Origin: Abelmoschus esculentus
Taxonomy: Eukaryota > Streptophyta > Magnoliopsida > Malvales > Malvaceae
DNA: 64,000 nt
Direction: 5' to 3'
Assembly: GCA_035048815.1 (NCBI GenBank)
Contig: JAUCBN010000043.1
Span: 12,651,001-12,715,000, forward strand
Shown here: piece by piece, positions 1-12,023 of the stretch
How positions within the stretch are numbered: position 1 is the first letter of the stretch
Layout of the letters: every line of letters begins with the position of its first letter
Program-made: the position numbers and the translations under genes
The notes under the pieces: model-generated
Told to the model about the DNA's origin: nothing
The model's database searches: none
What the model saw: only the letters and a program-made list of their open reading frames with translations

Positions 1-1558
1 TTAAATTTTCATGTAGTTGTCCTATATCAGAGAAATTATATTATAGTTATTGTCGCCATATTATTCATGGATAAACTAATTACAAGTATCTATTTGATTA
101 ATTTTTTTTTAGTTTTATTAATTTTATCAATTGAATCTTTATTAATATTTACTATAAATTAAGTTTAAAAATAGTTTTTATCGAGTGAAGATTCATTTGG
201 TAAAAATAATGAGGTTAAAAAATAATTAAATAGATACTTTTGATTGGTTGGTCCCATTAATGATGTGATGAGAATAACTCATAATATAATTTCTCTATAT
301 ATTGAGGGACGGTAGATAAATATAATTTTATAAATTTTATATTTATTTATTTTAGTTAAAGTACGAATGGGTATAAATTTAATAGATAATAAGTGTGTAT
401 ATACGTAAAAATTATATTTATTGTGAGCGGTAGGTAGTAGATTTAAAATCTTACTTACATCGTATCTATCTGCATCAATTATTCACACTTACTACCCACC
501 ATATAAATTTTGGAATTTTATAAATTTAGGAATAACTTCATAAATTACCATACAAATCCTAAGATTTTAAATGTCTTGTCTTATAATTTAACCAAATCGT
601 AGGATATAAATATTTTTTAAAATTGTCTACCTATTTTAGTTAGTGGGTTATAGTTAATAAAATTTATATCGGCATAAATGTGTTTTAATTAAGTTAGTTA
701 TAGTTACTAAATTAATTGTAGTTAAATTTATATTGATATAAATATATTATATATGTATTTGATCAATCAATAAAATATGCAAAATTTTATTCTTTTTTAC
801 ACAAATTTATATTTTATTTTTGCGTAATTCAATATTAGCGGTTGTTTGTCAGGCAGGGTACGAGAGAGTATGAATTGAGTCGTAGGTATAGAATTAAATA
901 ATGAATCTAGGATATATTTAAAAATATATCCACGGAGATAGGTATAAATTTAAAAATTATACCCGCCTCAATCATTTACTATCCTTAATTGTATGAGTAA
1001 AAAACTTTCGTCTTTTAATTGTGTCTCTTTTCATGCCTTCTGTTAAAAGATCTTAAAAAATTGAATTCTAAACTTTAACCCTAAATTTTAACATCCTAAA
1101 CCCTAAAATTTTAAAAATACATCATACACCTAATTCCTTAAACTCTAACCACAACTTCTAACTTTAAACCTTAAACCCATTAATTTAAAATGGAGGAACC
1201 AATAAAAACACGATTAGAAAGTAGACGATTTATACCCTAATTATATCATAAATAATTAATTTTTAATATTTCTAACTTTCATCATAAATATGTTTAGTTT
1301 CTTAAATACTTGAAACTATTTTATTTAATTTTCTAAAATATTACGATTAACATGTTTTTAATTAAATAAAAATTAAAAAAATAAATATATATTTTAGTAG
1401 AATATAAATTTGTATCGAATACTCACATCTAGACCATGTATGTGCCTTTTCTAAAAAAATCCAGCAAAAATTTCAATAGTTCTTCAATTTTCTTGGAATC
1501 TTGTTTTCTTTTTTAATTATTATCCTCATTTTGTTTTTATGAGACTTAGTTTTAGGAA
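1..1558. other. AT-rich intergenic DNA
   Basis: No open reading frame with coding character on either strand. The stretch is AT-rich with short homopolymer and ATTTA-type runs. Positions about 1062-1185 carry a loose series of CCCTAAA/TCTAAACTTTAACC-like words, which resemble a strongly decayed interstitial telomere-like tract or simply biased low-complexity DNA. I see no RNA gene or complete mobile element here. Confidence 0.7.
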
Positions 1559-1945
1559 TGTAAAAAGTTGACCCGACCTGAAAACCCGCCTAAAATCTGT
1601 TCGAGTCAGAACTTGGTTTGACCTGGGGATATAATGACCTGAACCTGATCTGTATCCGACTGTTGTTGACCCAAACCCGAGTTGGACCTGTTATTGTAGT
1701 AACCGAACCCGAACTGTATCTGACCGAGAATGACCTGAACCCGATTTCAACCTGTTACTGTAGACTTGAAACCCGACCTGTATCCGATTGAAACAAACCC
1801 GAACCCGAGTTTAACCTGGTAGATAACCGATATTACCCGACTGAATCGACCCAAGACCTGATTTTACCGAACCTGTTTTGAACTCAACTTGTTTTGAACC
1901 CGACCTGATAAATGACCCGACTTGTTTTGAACCCGACCTGTTATT
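1559..1945. repeat. Degenerate GACCCGAACCTG-type tandem repeat
   Basis: About 390 bp are built from diverged copies of a roughly 12-bp word alternating ACCCGA and ACCTG (for example GACCCGACCTG, GAACCCGATC, GACCCGACTTG). The same word recurs at 19411-19612 and in looser form near 62000-62340. Unit length and order are irregular, so this is an old, expanded simple repeat and not a coding region; all frames contain stops. Confidence 0.7.
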
Positions 1946-2275
1946 AACTTGAACTAATATTAACAAAATTTAATATTTACATGACATATAATTAAATATA
2001 TCTATAATTTGAAGAATTTAAAATATTAATAAATATAACTAGACTTAAAAAATAGAATTAGACATAATAATTAATTTAGGATTAATATTTAAATATAATA
2101 TTACATATTTAATTAAATTAATTAATTTATTATTTTATTTAATTTTTAATGTATTTAATTTTAATTATAATTTTAAATTAATATTTCATTAAAATTATAA
2201 TTTTAAATTAAATACATACATTAACTCATAAACAAATTAAATACATATATTACTATAGATTTAAGTATATATAAT
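1946..2275. other. AT-rich DNA flanking the first copia element
   Basis: Very AT-rich sequence of ATTTAAT and TATATA words with no gene. It ends in the ATATA that serves as the target-site duplication of the retrotransposon starting at 2281. Confidence 0.7.
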
Positions 2276-2280
2276 ATATA

Positions 2281-3461
2281 TGTAAAACTAAATTTGATTT
2301 TGATATAACAATTAATTATAAGGACTAATTTGAAATAAATTTTTAAGTCCCTAAGTCAAACTTGTGTTTTTAAGTCAAACTTGTGTTTTTAAGTCAAACC
2401 AAGAACTTTAAAATAAAAATTCTAAGTGTTTTTACACGAGGGTATCGATACCCCAAGAACAGGTATCGATACACCTGGGTTTTTAAAGCCTTGTTCTTGA
2501 GAATCAAGAACAATTATCGAAGCACCATTCGATACCTTTTCTTCACTGCCAACCTCTGTTTCGAACCATGTATCGAAGCACTTCAAGGGTTTTAATTATT
2601 TTTAAAATCATTTAAAAATTGACTCCATGTATCGAAACAGGTATCGATACACCCCTTAATCCCCAACAACTATTTTAGCATTAAATGAGTCAACCGTTGG
2701 TGGCAGTTAATTTTTGATTGGTGGTTAACCTGTACCGAAGCATGATTCGGTACCCACCTTTACAGTTTCATAAAGGTATCGAAGCATGGTTCTATACCCC
2801 TCTTATAAAATGCACAACGGCTCTTTCTATTCTTGGTCTGTTTCGAAACAGGTTCTTCGTGTTTCGATACCACTTGCATCAGAGTGCATTTATGATGGGA
2901 AGATGAAGTCTCAACGGCCTTATTTACATTCCCAACAACCAAAACGGTTAGAAATCAATGAGATGGTATAAGATGAAGCATTTTCAACAACATTAAGGAT
3001 TATTGAACCTCAAGCAACATCCAAGCACACAAATCCAACTCAAAGCACTTAATTGCATATCCTTGCTCCCAACTCTTGTAATTTCACTTTGATCATTTGT
3101 AATCTGAGTTTGGGGAGAGTTTGTTTGTATTTGGGGCATTTATTTCTTGTGAGAGAATTCTTCTTAGCCCACTCTAATCTCTTGTAACACCTTGTGAGGT
3201 CCAAATCAATTTTGGGTAGAAAATTGATTTGTTTGTAACGGTTATCCCTTGAACCGAGAAAAAGGTTGAATTCAATAGTGAATTGGTTTCAAAATCCTTA
3301 GTGGGAGCTAAGGTAGTGGATGTAGAGCTTGTTCGAAACTTGAACCACTATAAATCTCTTGTTATTCAAACTTCACATTTTACCGAAAATTTCCCGATCA
3401 AATTTTTAAATTGCCAATTCACCCCCCTCTTGGCCATACTTCAAGATCGATCAACTCAACA
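2281..3461 (+). repeat. Left LTR of the SIRE-like copia element
   Basis: Starts TGTAAAAC and ends TCAACTCAACA, matching the right copy at 10843-12023 nearly base for base. It contains eight inverted-repeat words of the type GTATCGATAC or GTATCGAA...TTCGATAC between 2442 and 2870. Small frames inside it are non-coding coincidences. Confidence 0.95.
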
Positions 3462-3463
3462 AT

Positions 3464-3475
3464 TGGTATCAGAGC
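3464..3475 (+). other. Primer binding site (tRNA-Met type)
   Basis: TGGTATCAGAGC lies 2 bp after the end of the left LTR. This is the sequence complementary to the 3' end of initiator tRNA-Met that most plant copia elements use to prime minus-strand DNA synthesis. Confidence 0.93.
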
Positions 3476-3548
3476 CTAATCTTTGAAGAGATTCACATCT
3501 ACCAAAGAAGATCCAAGGCGTGTTGATCACATCTACAAGAATAATCAA

Positions 3549-5028
3549 ATGGCCTCCACCTCCTGTTCATGGAACGAATCACATTCCATCACCAAGCCAC
3601 CTTTCTTCAATAGGGATAACTACCCCTATTGGAAGAATAGGATGAGGTTGTTCATTAACTCCAATGACTATATCCTTTGGGATATAATCAAAGATGTCCC
3701 CTCTATTCCGATGAAAATGGAAGGAGATCGACAAGTGCCCAAAAAGAAGAATGAAATGACCGATGAAGAACGAAGGAGGATGTCCACCAACGATAAGGCA
3801 TTGCACATTCTTTTTTGTGCTCTTGGTCCCGACATCTACTCCAAGATGTCATCGTGTACAAGTGCCAAAGAAGTTTGGGACTCTTTGGAGACCACTTATG
3901 AGGGCACCAACGATGTCAAAGAGACGAAGATCGGTTTTCTCAATCTCAACTATGAGAATTTCAAGATGGAGCCGGATGAAGACATCACCAAGATGTTCGA
4001 TCGGTTCTCCGTTATTGTAAATGGTCTCAAGGTTTTTGGTGAAATCATTCCGGAGGAGAAGCTCGTGAGGAAGCTTATCTATTCTCTTCCCGAGTCTTGG
4101 GATAGCAAGAGAACGGCTATCATTGAAGCCAAAGATTTTAAGACTCTAAAGCTTGATGCTCTTGTGGGATCTCTTCTTACCCATGAGATCATGAGGAAAG
4201 GAAGAGAAGAAGAAGGAAGAGGTGAAGATTGAAAAGAGAGAGGTTGAAAAGAAGAAGCAAGCGATTGCTCTCAATGTCACAAGAAGAAGTAGACACTAGT
4301 GAAGAAGAAGAACTACAAGAATTGGCTATGGTAGCCAAAAGATTCACTAGACTTATGAGGGCAAATAGGAATAGGAGATTCCAAAGAAAGAAGGATTTTA
4401 AGTCAAAGGGAAAAAAGATGAGAAAGATCAAATTATTTGCTATGAATGCAAGAAACCCGGTCACATTAGGACCGATTGCCCACAATACAAAAGGAAGAGT
4501 TTTTAGAAGAATAAGAAGAAGCAAAAGGCTCACGTTGCCACATGGAGTGATGAGGAGTCATCATCCGATGAGGACAATGAAGTAGCCAACCTTTGTCTCA
4601 TGGCTCTTGATGAGCCTAAGGTAACCCTTGATTCCTCTTGCAATGATCTCACATATGATGAATTATATGATGCTAGTGATGAATTGCAAGATGTTTATGA
4701 TGAGTTGGTTTTGAAATTCAAAGAATCAATTTTGAAAAGCAAGAAAACCATTTTCGAGTTAGAAATGAAAAATGATTCTTTGACAAAAACTATTTTGGAT
4801 CTTGAAGAAAAGGTTGTTGATTTAAATGATGATTTAAAGTTCTTTCAAAAAGAAAATGTGGATTTAAACAACCTTATTTCAAGCTTGAGTGAAAAATACC
4901 ACAAAGTGGTGAATGAGCTTAAGGAACAAATTAAAGTGGTTGGTAGTTCTACTTTTGAAAAAGGAAGCTCTTCAAAACCCAACCATGTGAAAAAGAACTT
5001 TTATGACCACAAACAAAGAGGTTTTTAA
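3549..5028 (+). pseudogene. Broken gag of the SIRE-like copia element
   Basis: Gag builds the particle that packages the element's RNA in the cytoplasm. The natural start is probably the ATG at 3549 (the frame itself opens at 3483). The first part, to 4232, carries the copia gag (UBN2-type) fold, with a WKNRMRLF motif and a long helical stretch ending near LTHEIMRKG. A frameshift follows around 4190-4230. In the next frame a CCHC zinc knuckle (C-X2-C-X4-H-X4-C) is readable at 4438-4479. The same frame continues from 4600 into a heptad-rich coiled coil (FELEMKND to NELKEQ, about 4750-4930) and stops at 5026-5028. A short remnant ending IWVPKVKN bridges to pol. The frameshift separates capsid-like and nucleocapsid-like parts, so no functional Gag can be made from this copy without frameshifting. 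Confidence 0.88.
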
Positions 5029-5246
5029 AGGCATGCTAGATATAGAAAAATTAGGAGTGTGTGGGTTCCTAAGGAAATCATTATTTCTAATAATATTAAT
5101 GCCATTGCATCTTGGATTCCTAAGGGAACCAAGCTTTTGGGAACTAACTCTCATGGACCCAAAATGATTTGGGTACCAAAAGTCAAAAACTAAATCTTTG
5201 TTTGTAGGTTGAGCATTGCTTCAAGGCCAAAGCTTCAAGTCAAAAC

Positions 5247-8200
5247 ATGTGGTACCTTGATAGTGGATGCTCAAGGCATATGACCGGAGACAAGGGACGA
5301 TTTAAGGAGTTAGAGCTTAAAAGTGGTGGAGTAGTGACTTTTGGTGACAACTCCAAAGGCCAAATTGAGGGTATTGGCTCTATTGGTAATCACTCCTCTA
5401 TTTTAATTGAAAATGTCTTGCTTGTTAATGTTCTTAAGCATAATTTGTTGAGCATTAGTCAATTGTGTGATAAAGGTTTCTATGTCTCTTTTGATAAACA
5501 TGGTTGCAAAATAATAGAAATAGAATCAAATAGAACAATGCTCATAGGTCATCGCATAGGAAATATATATATGGTGCATCTAGATGACATAAACATTTCT
5601 CATGCATGCTTAGTTGCTAGTGATGAAAATGATGCATGGTTATGGCATAGAAAACTAGGACATGCTAGCATAAGTGTTTTAGAGAAACTAGCCTCCCAAA
5701 ATCTAGTTAAAGGTTTACCTAAGCTCAAGTTCTCCTTAGATAAAATTTGTGATGCATGTGCTAAGGGTAAACAAAATAGAGTTTCTTTTAAGTCCATTAA
5801 TGATGTTTCAACTAGTAGAGTATTACAATTGATCCATATGGATCTCTTTGGACCTATTAGGACTACTAGCTTGGGTGAAAAATCATATGCATTTGTCATT
5901 GTTGATGATTACTCTAGATACACTTGGGTTCTATTTTTAAGCACTAAAGATGAAGCCTTAGAGAAGTTCATCACATTTTCAAATATTTCTCAAAATGATC
6001 TTGATCAAAGAATTTCTCATATTAGAAGTGATTATGGAATCGAATTTCAAAATTTAGGTTTTGAGAATTTTTTTTATGAAAATGGGATTAGCCATAATTT
6101 TTCGGCTCCTCGCACTCCTCAACAAAATGGGGTAGTTGAGAGGAAAAATAGAACTTTAGAAGAAATGGCTAGGACCATGCTTTGTGAAAACAATTTACCT
6201 AAGTATTTTTGGGCGGAAGCCACAAACACTTCATGTTATATTATAAATCGAGTAATGATTAGGCCAATTTTAAAGAAAACTCCTTATGAGATTTTAAAAT
6301 CCAAAAAGCCTAACATTAGCTATTTTCACCCTTTTGGGTGCAAGTGTTTTGTTTTGAATAATGGAAAAGACAATTTAGGTAAATTTGATGCAAAAAGTGA
6401 TGAAGCTATTTTTCTTGGATATTCTTTAAATTCAAAGGCTTATAGAGTTTTCAACAAAAGAACCTTAGTTGTAGAAGAGTCAATACATGTGGTTTTCGAT
6501 GATAACCTCCTTCCTAGGAAGGAATCTTGTGATGAGGATGATGTAGGAATCATTGAAACTATTGATGATGGACAAGCGTCAAAGGTGGATGGGGTTCCAA
6601 CCAATGAGGAAACACAAGATCCTCCAATAGAAGCTCTAGGAGATGTAAAGCTTGAAGAAAGGGAAGTGAGCTACTCGAGGGAGTTCAACTATGTCAAAAA
6701 TGGTGAAATCTTGGGTGATCCATCCAAGGGGGTAACTACTCGTTCTTCTCTTAGATTAATGAACCATATTGCTTTTATCTCATGCATAGAGCCTAAAAAT
6801 ATCAAAGAAGCCTTAGGTGATGATTATTGGATATTGGCTATGCAAGAAGAGTTAAATCAATTTGAGAGAAGTAATGTGTGGACATTAGTTGATAGGCCTA
6901 GTAATAAATCTACTATAGGAACTAAATGGGTTTTTAGAAACAAACTAGATGAGAGTGGTAACATTGTGAGAAATAAAGCTAGATTAGTTGCTCAAGTTTA
7001 CACTCAAGAAGAGGGAATAGATTTCGATGAAACCTATGCACCCGTAGCTAGAATGGAAGCCATTAGGATGCTAATTGCATTTGCATGTTATCATGATTTC
7101 AAGCTTTTTCAAATGGACGTCAAAAGTGCTTTCTTAAATGGTTTTATAAATGAAGAAGTGTATGTTGAACAACCACCGAGTTTTGAAGATCCAAAGTTAC
7201 CAAACCATGTTTTTAAATTAACAAAAGCTTTATATGGTTTCAAACAAGCTCCTAGAGCTTGGTATGAAAGACTTTCAATTTTTTAATTGAAAAGGTTTTG
7301 AAAAAGGGAAGGTGGACACTATACTTTTTATAAAAAGGTTTAAAAATGAAATCTTAGTGGTTCAAATTTATGTTGATGATATTATTTTTGGATCTATTAA
7401 TGAATGTTATTGTCAAGAATTTTCTAAGCTAATGTAAGGTGAATTCTAGATGAGCATGATGGGGGAGCTCTCATTCTTCTTGGGACTCCAAATCAAGAAA
7501 AGGAAGGATGACACCTTCATCAATCAAGCAAAATACATCAAGGATATGCTCAAGAAGTTTGGCTTGGAGAATGTGAAACCTCAAGCCACTCCTATGAGCT
7601 TATCTACTAAGTTTGACAAGGATGAAGGAGGTAAGTGTGTTGATTCTAAATTGTATAGATCCATGATAGGTTCTTTGCTTTACCTTACCGCAAGTAGATA
7701 GGATATCATGTTTAGTGTTTGCTTGTGTGCTAGGTTTCAAGCTAGTCCTAGAGAATCACACCTAGTTTCCATTAAGAGAATTTTTAGGTACCTTAGAGAC
7801 ACACCTTGTTTAGGTCTTTGGTATCCCAAAGTCTCATCCTTTGATTTACATGCTTATTCGGATACGGATTATGGAGGTTGTAAAATAGATAGGAAAAGTA
7901 CTTCCGAAACTTGTCAATTCCTAGGTAGTATGCTCATATCTTGGTTCTCTAAGAAACAAAATAGTGTAGCTCTATCTACCACCAAAGCGGAGTACATATC
8001 CTTAGGGAGTTGTTGTGCTCAAGTTTTATGGATAAAGCAACAACTCTTAGATTATGGCATTAAGGTAGAAACCATACCTCTTAAGTGTGATAATACTAGT
8101 GCCATATGTCTTACTAAGAACCCCATTCAACACTCTAGAACCAAACACATAGAAATTAGACACCACTTTATTAGAGATCATGTGTCTAAAAATGATGTTG

Positions 8201-8346
8201 TTTTCGAGTTTGTTGACACTTTGAACCAATTAGCGGACATTTTTACCAAACCTTTGGATAAGGAGCATTTTTGGACCCTTAGGAGAGAGTTAGGTCTAAC
8301 TAGCCTATTTGACCTCTTAAGTGTTGTTTTTATGCATTTTGCTTGA
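5247..8346 (+). pseudogene. Broken pol of the SIRE-like copia element
   Basis: Pol supplies protease, integrase, reverse transcriptase and RNase H. The long frame 5247-7286 (679 codons) opens directly at the aspartic protease site DSGCSRHM. It continues with the GAG-pre-integrase zinc region (WHRKLGH and CDACAKGK, residues about 130-175). The integrase core follows, with all three acidic residues visible in HMDLFGP, IRSDYG and NGVVERKNR (about residues 198, 261 and 296). The first half of RT contains QMDVKSAFLNG (about residue 622). Stops and small indels at 7284-7320 break the RT palm; the YVDD box is readable near 7366-7392 in a shifted frame. Further stops lie at 7435, 7447 and 7699. RNase H is readable from 7708, with DTDYGG, TKAEY and ADIFTKP. 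Integrase before RT is diagnostic of Ty1/copia. The gene is dead as it stands. Confidence 0.93.
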
Positions 8347-9203
8347 ATCTTGATTGAAATCATGCCTATGTTGTTTTTGTATCTTGATGATTCTATGCAT
8401 GTTGCTAGGGGGAGTATGAACTTGTTCATGCATATTAATCATGTCATAACATCATATGCATGCTTCTAGGGGCTTTAGAGACTCATTTCTAGTACTTTTA
8501 GAAGCCTAAAATGCAAAGCACAGCCCAATGGTATCGATACAGCTAACACCTGTTTCAATACCTATTCATCTGGGAAGTTTCTGGGAAGAACAAGTATCGA
8601 AGCATGGTTCGATACCTGTGGTTCGATACAAGCATCGAAACATGCCTATTTCGATACCGGTATCGATACGCGATCATGCAGATTGCTTTAAATCACTTCA
8701 ACCTAATTCTAATCTCTTTAAAACACTTCCTTATTTAAAACTCTCTCAAACCCTAGCCGACCCACCTATAAAATCCTCTCAATTTCATCGTTTTTAACAC
8801 AAAATCAAGGGGTTTTTCTTGAGGGTTTTATATTCAAACATCAAAGACTACACAATATCATCAATCGGTGCTTCACAATCAACAAATTCTTCCTAATCTA
8901 CAATCAAGGTAAATTTTCGAAAAACCATATTCTCGTATAATTTTAGGTTGTTAAAATTTAGATTTTGAACAAATCTTGAATGCTTATTGTATGAGTTTTC
9001 ATAATCCTACGATTTTTTTTTAAAATAAAAAATTTTCTCAATCGAATATAAATTCCTTTTTCGATTTTTTTTAATGGTTTTTCAAAAATATTTCAAGATT
9101 CTCAAATACCTTGAATTGTTAGATTAATACATAGGATTGAATTTGATTGTAAGAGCATACAAGTTTTTATCAAACTAATCCAAATTTGTGAAATCTCTAG
9201 ATC
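8347..9203 (+). other. Spacer between pol and env-like gene with palindromic motif cluster
   Basis: About 860 bp with no long frame. Positions 8531-8670 hold at least four inverted words of the same type as in the LTR: GTATCGATAC at 8531, and an inverted repeat at 8594-8615 with arms GTATCGAA and TTCGATAC around GCATGG. A run ending in CGATACCGGTATCGATAC lies at about 8651-8668. From 8700 on it is AT-rich leader-like DNA before the env-like ATG at 9204. Confidence 0.75.
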
Positions 9204-10363
9204 ATGGCACCGAAGAAACGATCTCGCACCGAGGCTAGTTCTTCATCGTCTCGTCCCGCCCGTGTTGATGTCCAAGAAGTCTTTGCACAATGTTTGGATA
9301 CACCTAGTAGGGTTGATCAATTCAATCTCTTCCGTCATCTTACACTCAAAAAGGAACGTCGTGTGGATGTTCAATTTATGAACTCGCACAAGTTCAAATT
9401 CAGGTACTATAATCGTCTCATCCAATGGAAGTTTTTACAGTTTCTCACACATTCCGGCAAATTTTTTCCAACTCTTGTCCTTATTTTTTATACTAATGCC
9501 AAGTGTCTTTTTGATCCCATGGATAAGAGAAAGGTAGTAGCCATTGAATCTTTTCTCATGGGCAAACTTTTCCAAATCGATGTCTCTACCTTCGAAGATG
9601 TGTTTGGTCTTGAGGATGAGGGTAATACCATGAAACCTCTCTTGGTTATTTTACTGGATCCGTAACAACCCTTGATGTACACGATCGATTTCTTCATCTT
9701 ATCATATCTTGGTGGATTCGTCCATAAAATGGTAAGTACTCTCGTATTCGTCAAGTGGATAGTTATTGGATCAAATGTTTTCGTGAGGGTATTCAACCCA
9801 ATCTTGCTTAAATCGTTTTCTCGGACATTGCTTGGCATGTCCAAAATCGTGCTACCCCACTTGTCCAATCTTTTCCTTATGCATGCATCCTTAGCTCTAT
9901 CTTTTTGTATTTGGAAATTGATTTCTCTTTCGACAAAGTGGGATCTCTTAAAGAGCTTATTGGTGAGACTTCCCTAAACCGTGCCCACTTCCAATATGTT
10001 TCAAACGGTGAATGGATTCGTGGTGCTCCTCCTCCTCCTTCTCCTCCCGTTGATCCCGAGCCTCTTCGTCAAGTTGGTCTGAGTGTAGACATGATGGCTT
10101 TTCTTACCACTCGCTTCGACAACTTGGATACACAATTTGGTACCTTGAATGATCACTTTGGTACCTTAAGTGCTCGCATGGATTCCATGGATGGTAGACT
10201 TGACTCTATGACCACTCAATTCCAATCTAGCTTTGACTCTATGAGTACTAGATTGAAGAGATTAGAGACCCAAGGCCATGCCTTGCGTATCTCCATTGAG
10301 GCTCTTTGCTATAGCCAAAAGCTCAATGAACAAGATGAAGACGACAATGATGAGGACGAATAA
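9204..10363 (+). pseudogene. Env-like third gene of the SIRE-like element, frameshifted
   Basis: After pol, SIRE-lineage elements carry an extra gene often called env-like, whose function is not established. Here it begins at the ATG at 9204 with a basic, serine-rich start (MAPKKRSRTEASSSSS). A globular region follows, with FLTHSGKFFPTLVLIFYTNA and VVAIESFLMGKLF. It stops at 9663-9665. The continuation is readable in another frame from 9905 to 10363. That part has a proline-rich linker (PPPPSPPVDP), then a heptad-patterned coiled coil (repeated LDT/MDSM words, about 10090-10270), and an acidic tail (DEDDNDEDE). I see no convincing signal peptide or transmembrane helix, so a membrane envelope role is not supported by this copy. 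A decayed homologue lies at 58463-59287 on the minus strand. Confidence 0.75.
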
Positions 10364-10830
10364 GAAGTCGACGAAGAGGAAGAAGAAAAGGATGGTGATG
10401 ATGATACGGGCATGGGCGATGAGTGATCCTTTTCGCTTTATCTTTTGCTTTGCTATTGGCATTTAGGATTAGTTATGTTTCTTTAAACATTATATTGCAT
10501 TCATATTAGAACCTATGCACTTTGTTTCCTTATGCTTTGATATTTTTTTTGTTGGATTTAAATTTTAAGTACTTTATGCTATGGATTATGTTATAAATTA
10601 TTCTCCTTTAATGCATTATCTTGCTTTATTTATTGCCTTATATTTCATTGATTTTGATCTAACAAAAATGGGGAGAAATATTTGTATTTTTTAAGTTAGG
10701 AAACCACCCAATTTTACAATTTAAAGTTATGCACATATTAAGGGGGAGTCTTCAAAAGTTTTTCAAAGTTTTTTGAAATCCAAAAATCTTGATTTAAACT
10801 TAAAAATTTTCAATGGTTTTGTTATATCAA
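10364..10830 (+). other. 3' untranslated part of the SIRE-like element
   Basis: AT-rich sequence between the env-like stop and the polypurine tract, with no coding frame. It includes a few purine runs such as GGGGAGA near 10671 and AGGGGGAG near 10741 that resemble extra polypurine tracts. Confidence 0.6.
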
Positions 10831-10841
10831 AAAGGGGGAGA
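10830..10841 (+). other. Polypurine tract of the SIRE-like element
   Basis: AAAAGGGGGAGA directly precedes the right LTR. It is the usual RNase H-resistant primer for plus-strand DNA synthesis. Confidence 0.88.
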
Positions 10842-10842
10842 T

Positions 10843-12023
10843 TGTAAAACTAAATTTGATTTTGATATAACAATTAATTATAAGGACTAATTTGAAATAA
10901 ATTTTTAAGTCCCTAAGTCAAACTTGTGTTTTTAAGTCAAACTTGTGTTTTTAAGTCAAACCAAGAACTTTAAAATAAAAATTCTAAGTGTTTTTACACG
11001 AGGGTATCAATACCCCAAGAACAGGTATCGATACACCTGGGTTTTTAAAGCCTTGTTCTTGAGAATCAAGAACAATTATCGAAGCACCATTCGATACCTT
11101 TTCTTCACTGCCAACCTCTGTTTCGAACCATGTATCGAAGCACTTCAAGGGTTTTAATTATTTTTAAAATCATTTAAAAATTGACTCCATGTATCGAAAC
11201 AGGTATCGATACACCCCTTAATCCCCAACAACTATTTTAGCATTAAATGAGTCAACCGTTGGTGGCAGTTAATTTTTGATTGGTGGTTAACCTGTACCGA
11301 AGCATGATTTGGTACCCACCTTTACAGTTTCATAAAGGTATCGAAGCATGGTTCTATACCCCTCTTATAAAATGCACAACGTCTTTTTCTATTCTTGGTC
11401 TGTTTCGAAACAGGTTCTTCGTGTTTTGATACCACCTGCATCAGAGTGCATTTATGATGGGAAGATGAAGTCTCAACGGCCTTATTTACATTCCCAACAA
11501 ACACAACGGTTAGAAATCAATGAGATGGTATAAGATGAAGCATTTTCAACAGCATTAAGGATTATTGAACCTCAAGCAACATCCAAGCACACAAATCCAA
11601 CTCAAAGCACTTAATTGCATATCCTTTGCTCCCAACTCTTGTAATTTCACTTTGATCATTTGTAATCTGAGTTTGGGGAGAGTTTGTTTGTATTTGGGGC
11701 ATTTATTTCTTGTGAGAGAATTCTTCTTAGCCTACTCTAATCTCTTGTAACACCTTGTGAGGTCCAAATCAATTTTGGGTAGAAAATTGATTTGTTTGTA
11801 ACGGTTATCCCTTGAACCGAGAAAAAGGTCGAATTCAATAGTGAATTGGTTTCAAAATCCTTAGTGGGAGCTAAGGTAGTGGATGTAGAGCTTGTTCGAA
11901 GCTTGAACCACTATAAATCTCTTGTTATTCAAACTTCACATTTTACCGAAAATTTCCCGATCAAATTTTTAAATTGCCAATTCACCCCCTCTTGGCCATA
12001 CTTCAAGATCGATCAACTCAACA
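10843..12023 (+). repeat. Right LTR of the SIRE-like copia element
   Basis: Same length as the left LTR (1,181 bp) with 12 substitutions and 2 compensating single-base indels by eye. Most differences are C/T or G/A changes. It ends CAACA, followed by the ATATA duplication. Confidence 0.95.

Larger units (their letters stand above)
2281..12023 (+). mobile_element. Complete Ty1/copia LTR retrotransposon, SIRE-like
   Basis: The element is bounded by two 1,181-bp LTRs that begin TGTAAAAC and end CAACA. It is flanked by the perfect 5-bp duplication ATATA (2276-2280 and 12024-12028). A tRNA-Met-type primer binding site follows the left LTR and a purine tract precedes the right LTR. Domain order is gag, protease, integrase, reverse transcriptase, RNase H, which is the copia order, followed by an additional env-like gene with a coiled coil. 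Long LTRs plus an env-like gene are typical of the SIRE/Maximus lineage; that assignment is an inference. I count 12 substitutions and 2 single-base indels between the LTRs, about 99% identity, so insertion was recent. All three coding parts are broken by frameshifts or stops. Confidence 0.95.
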
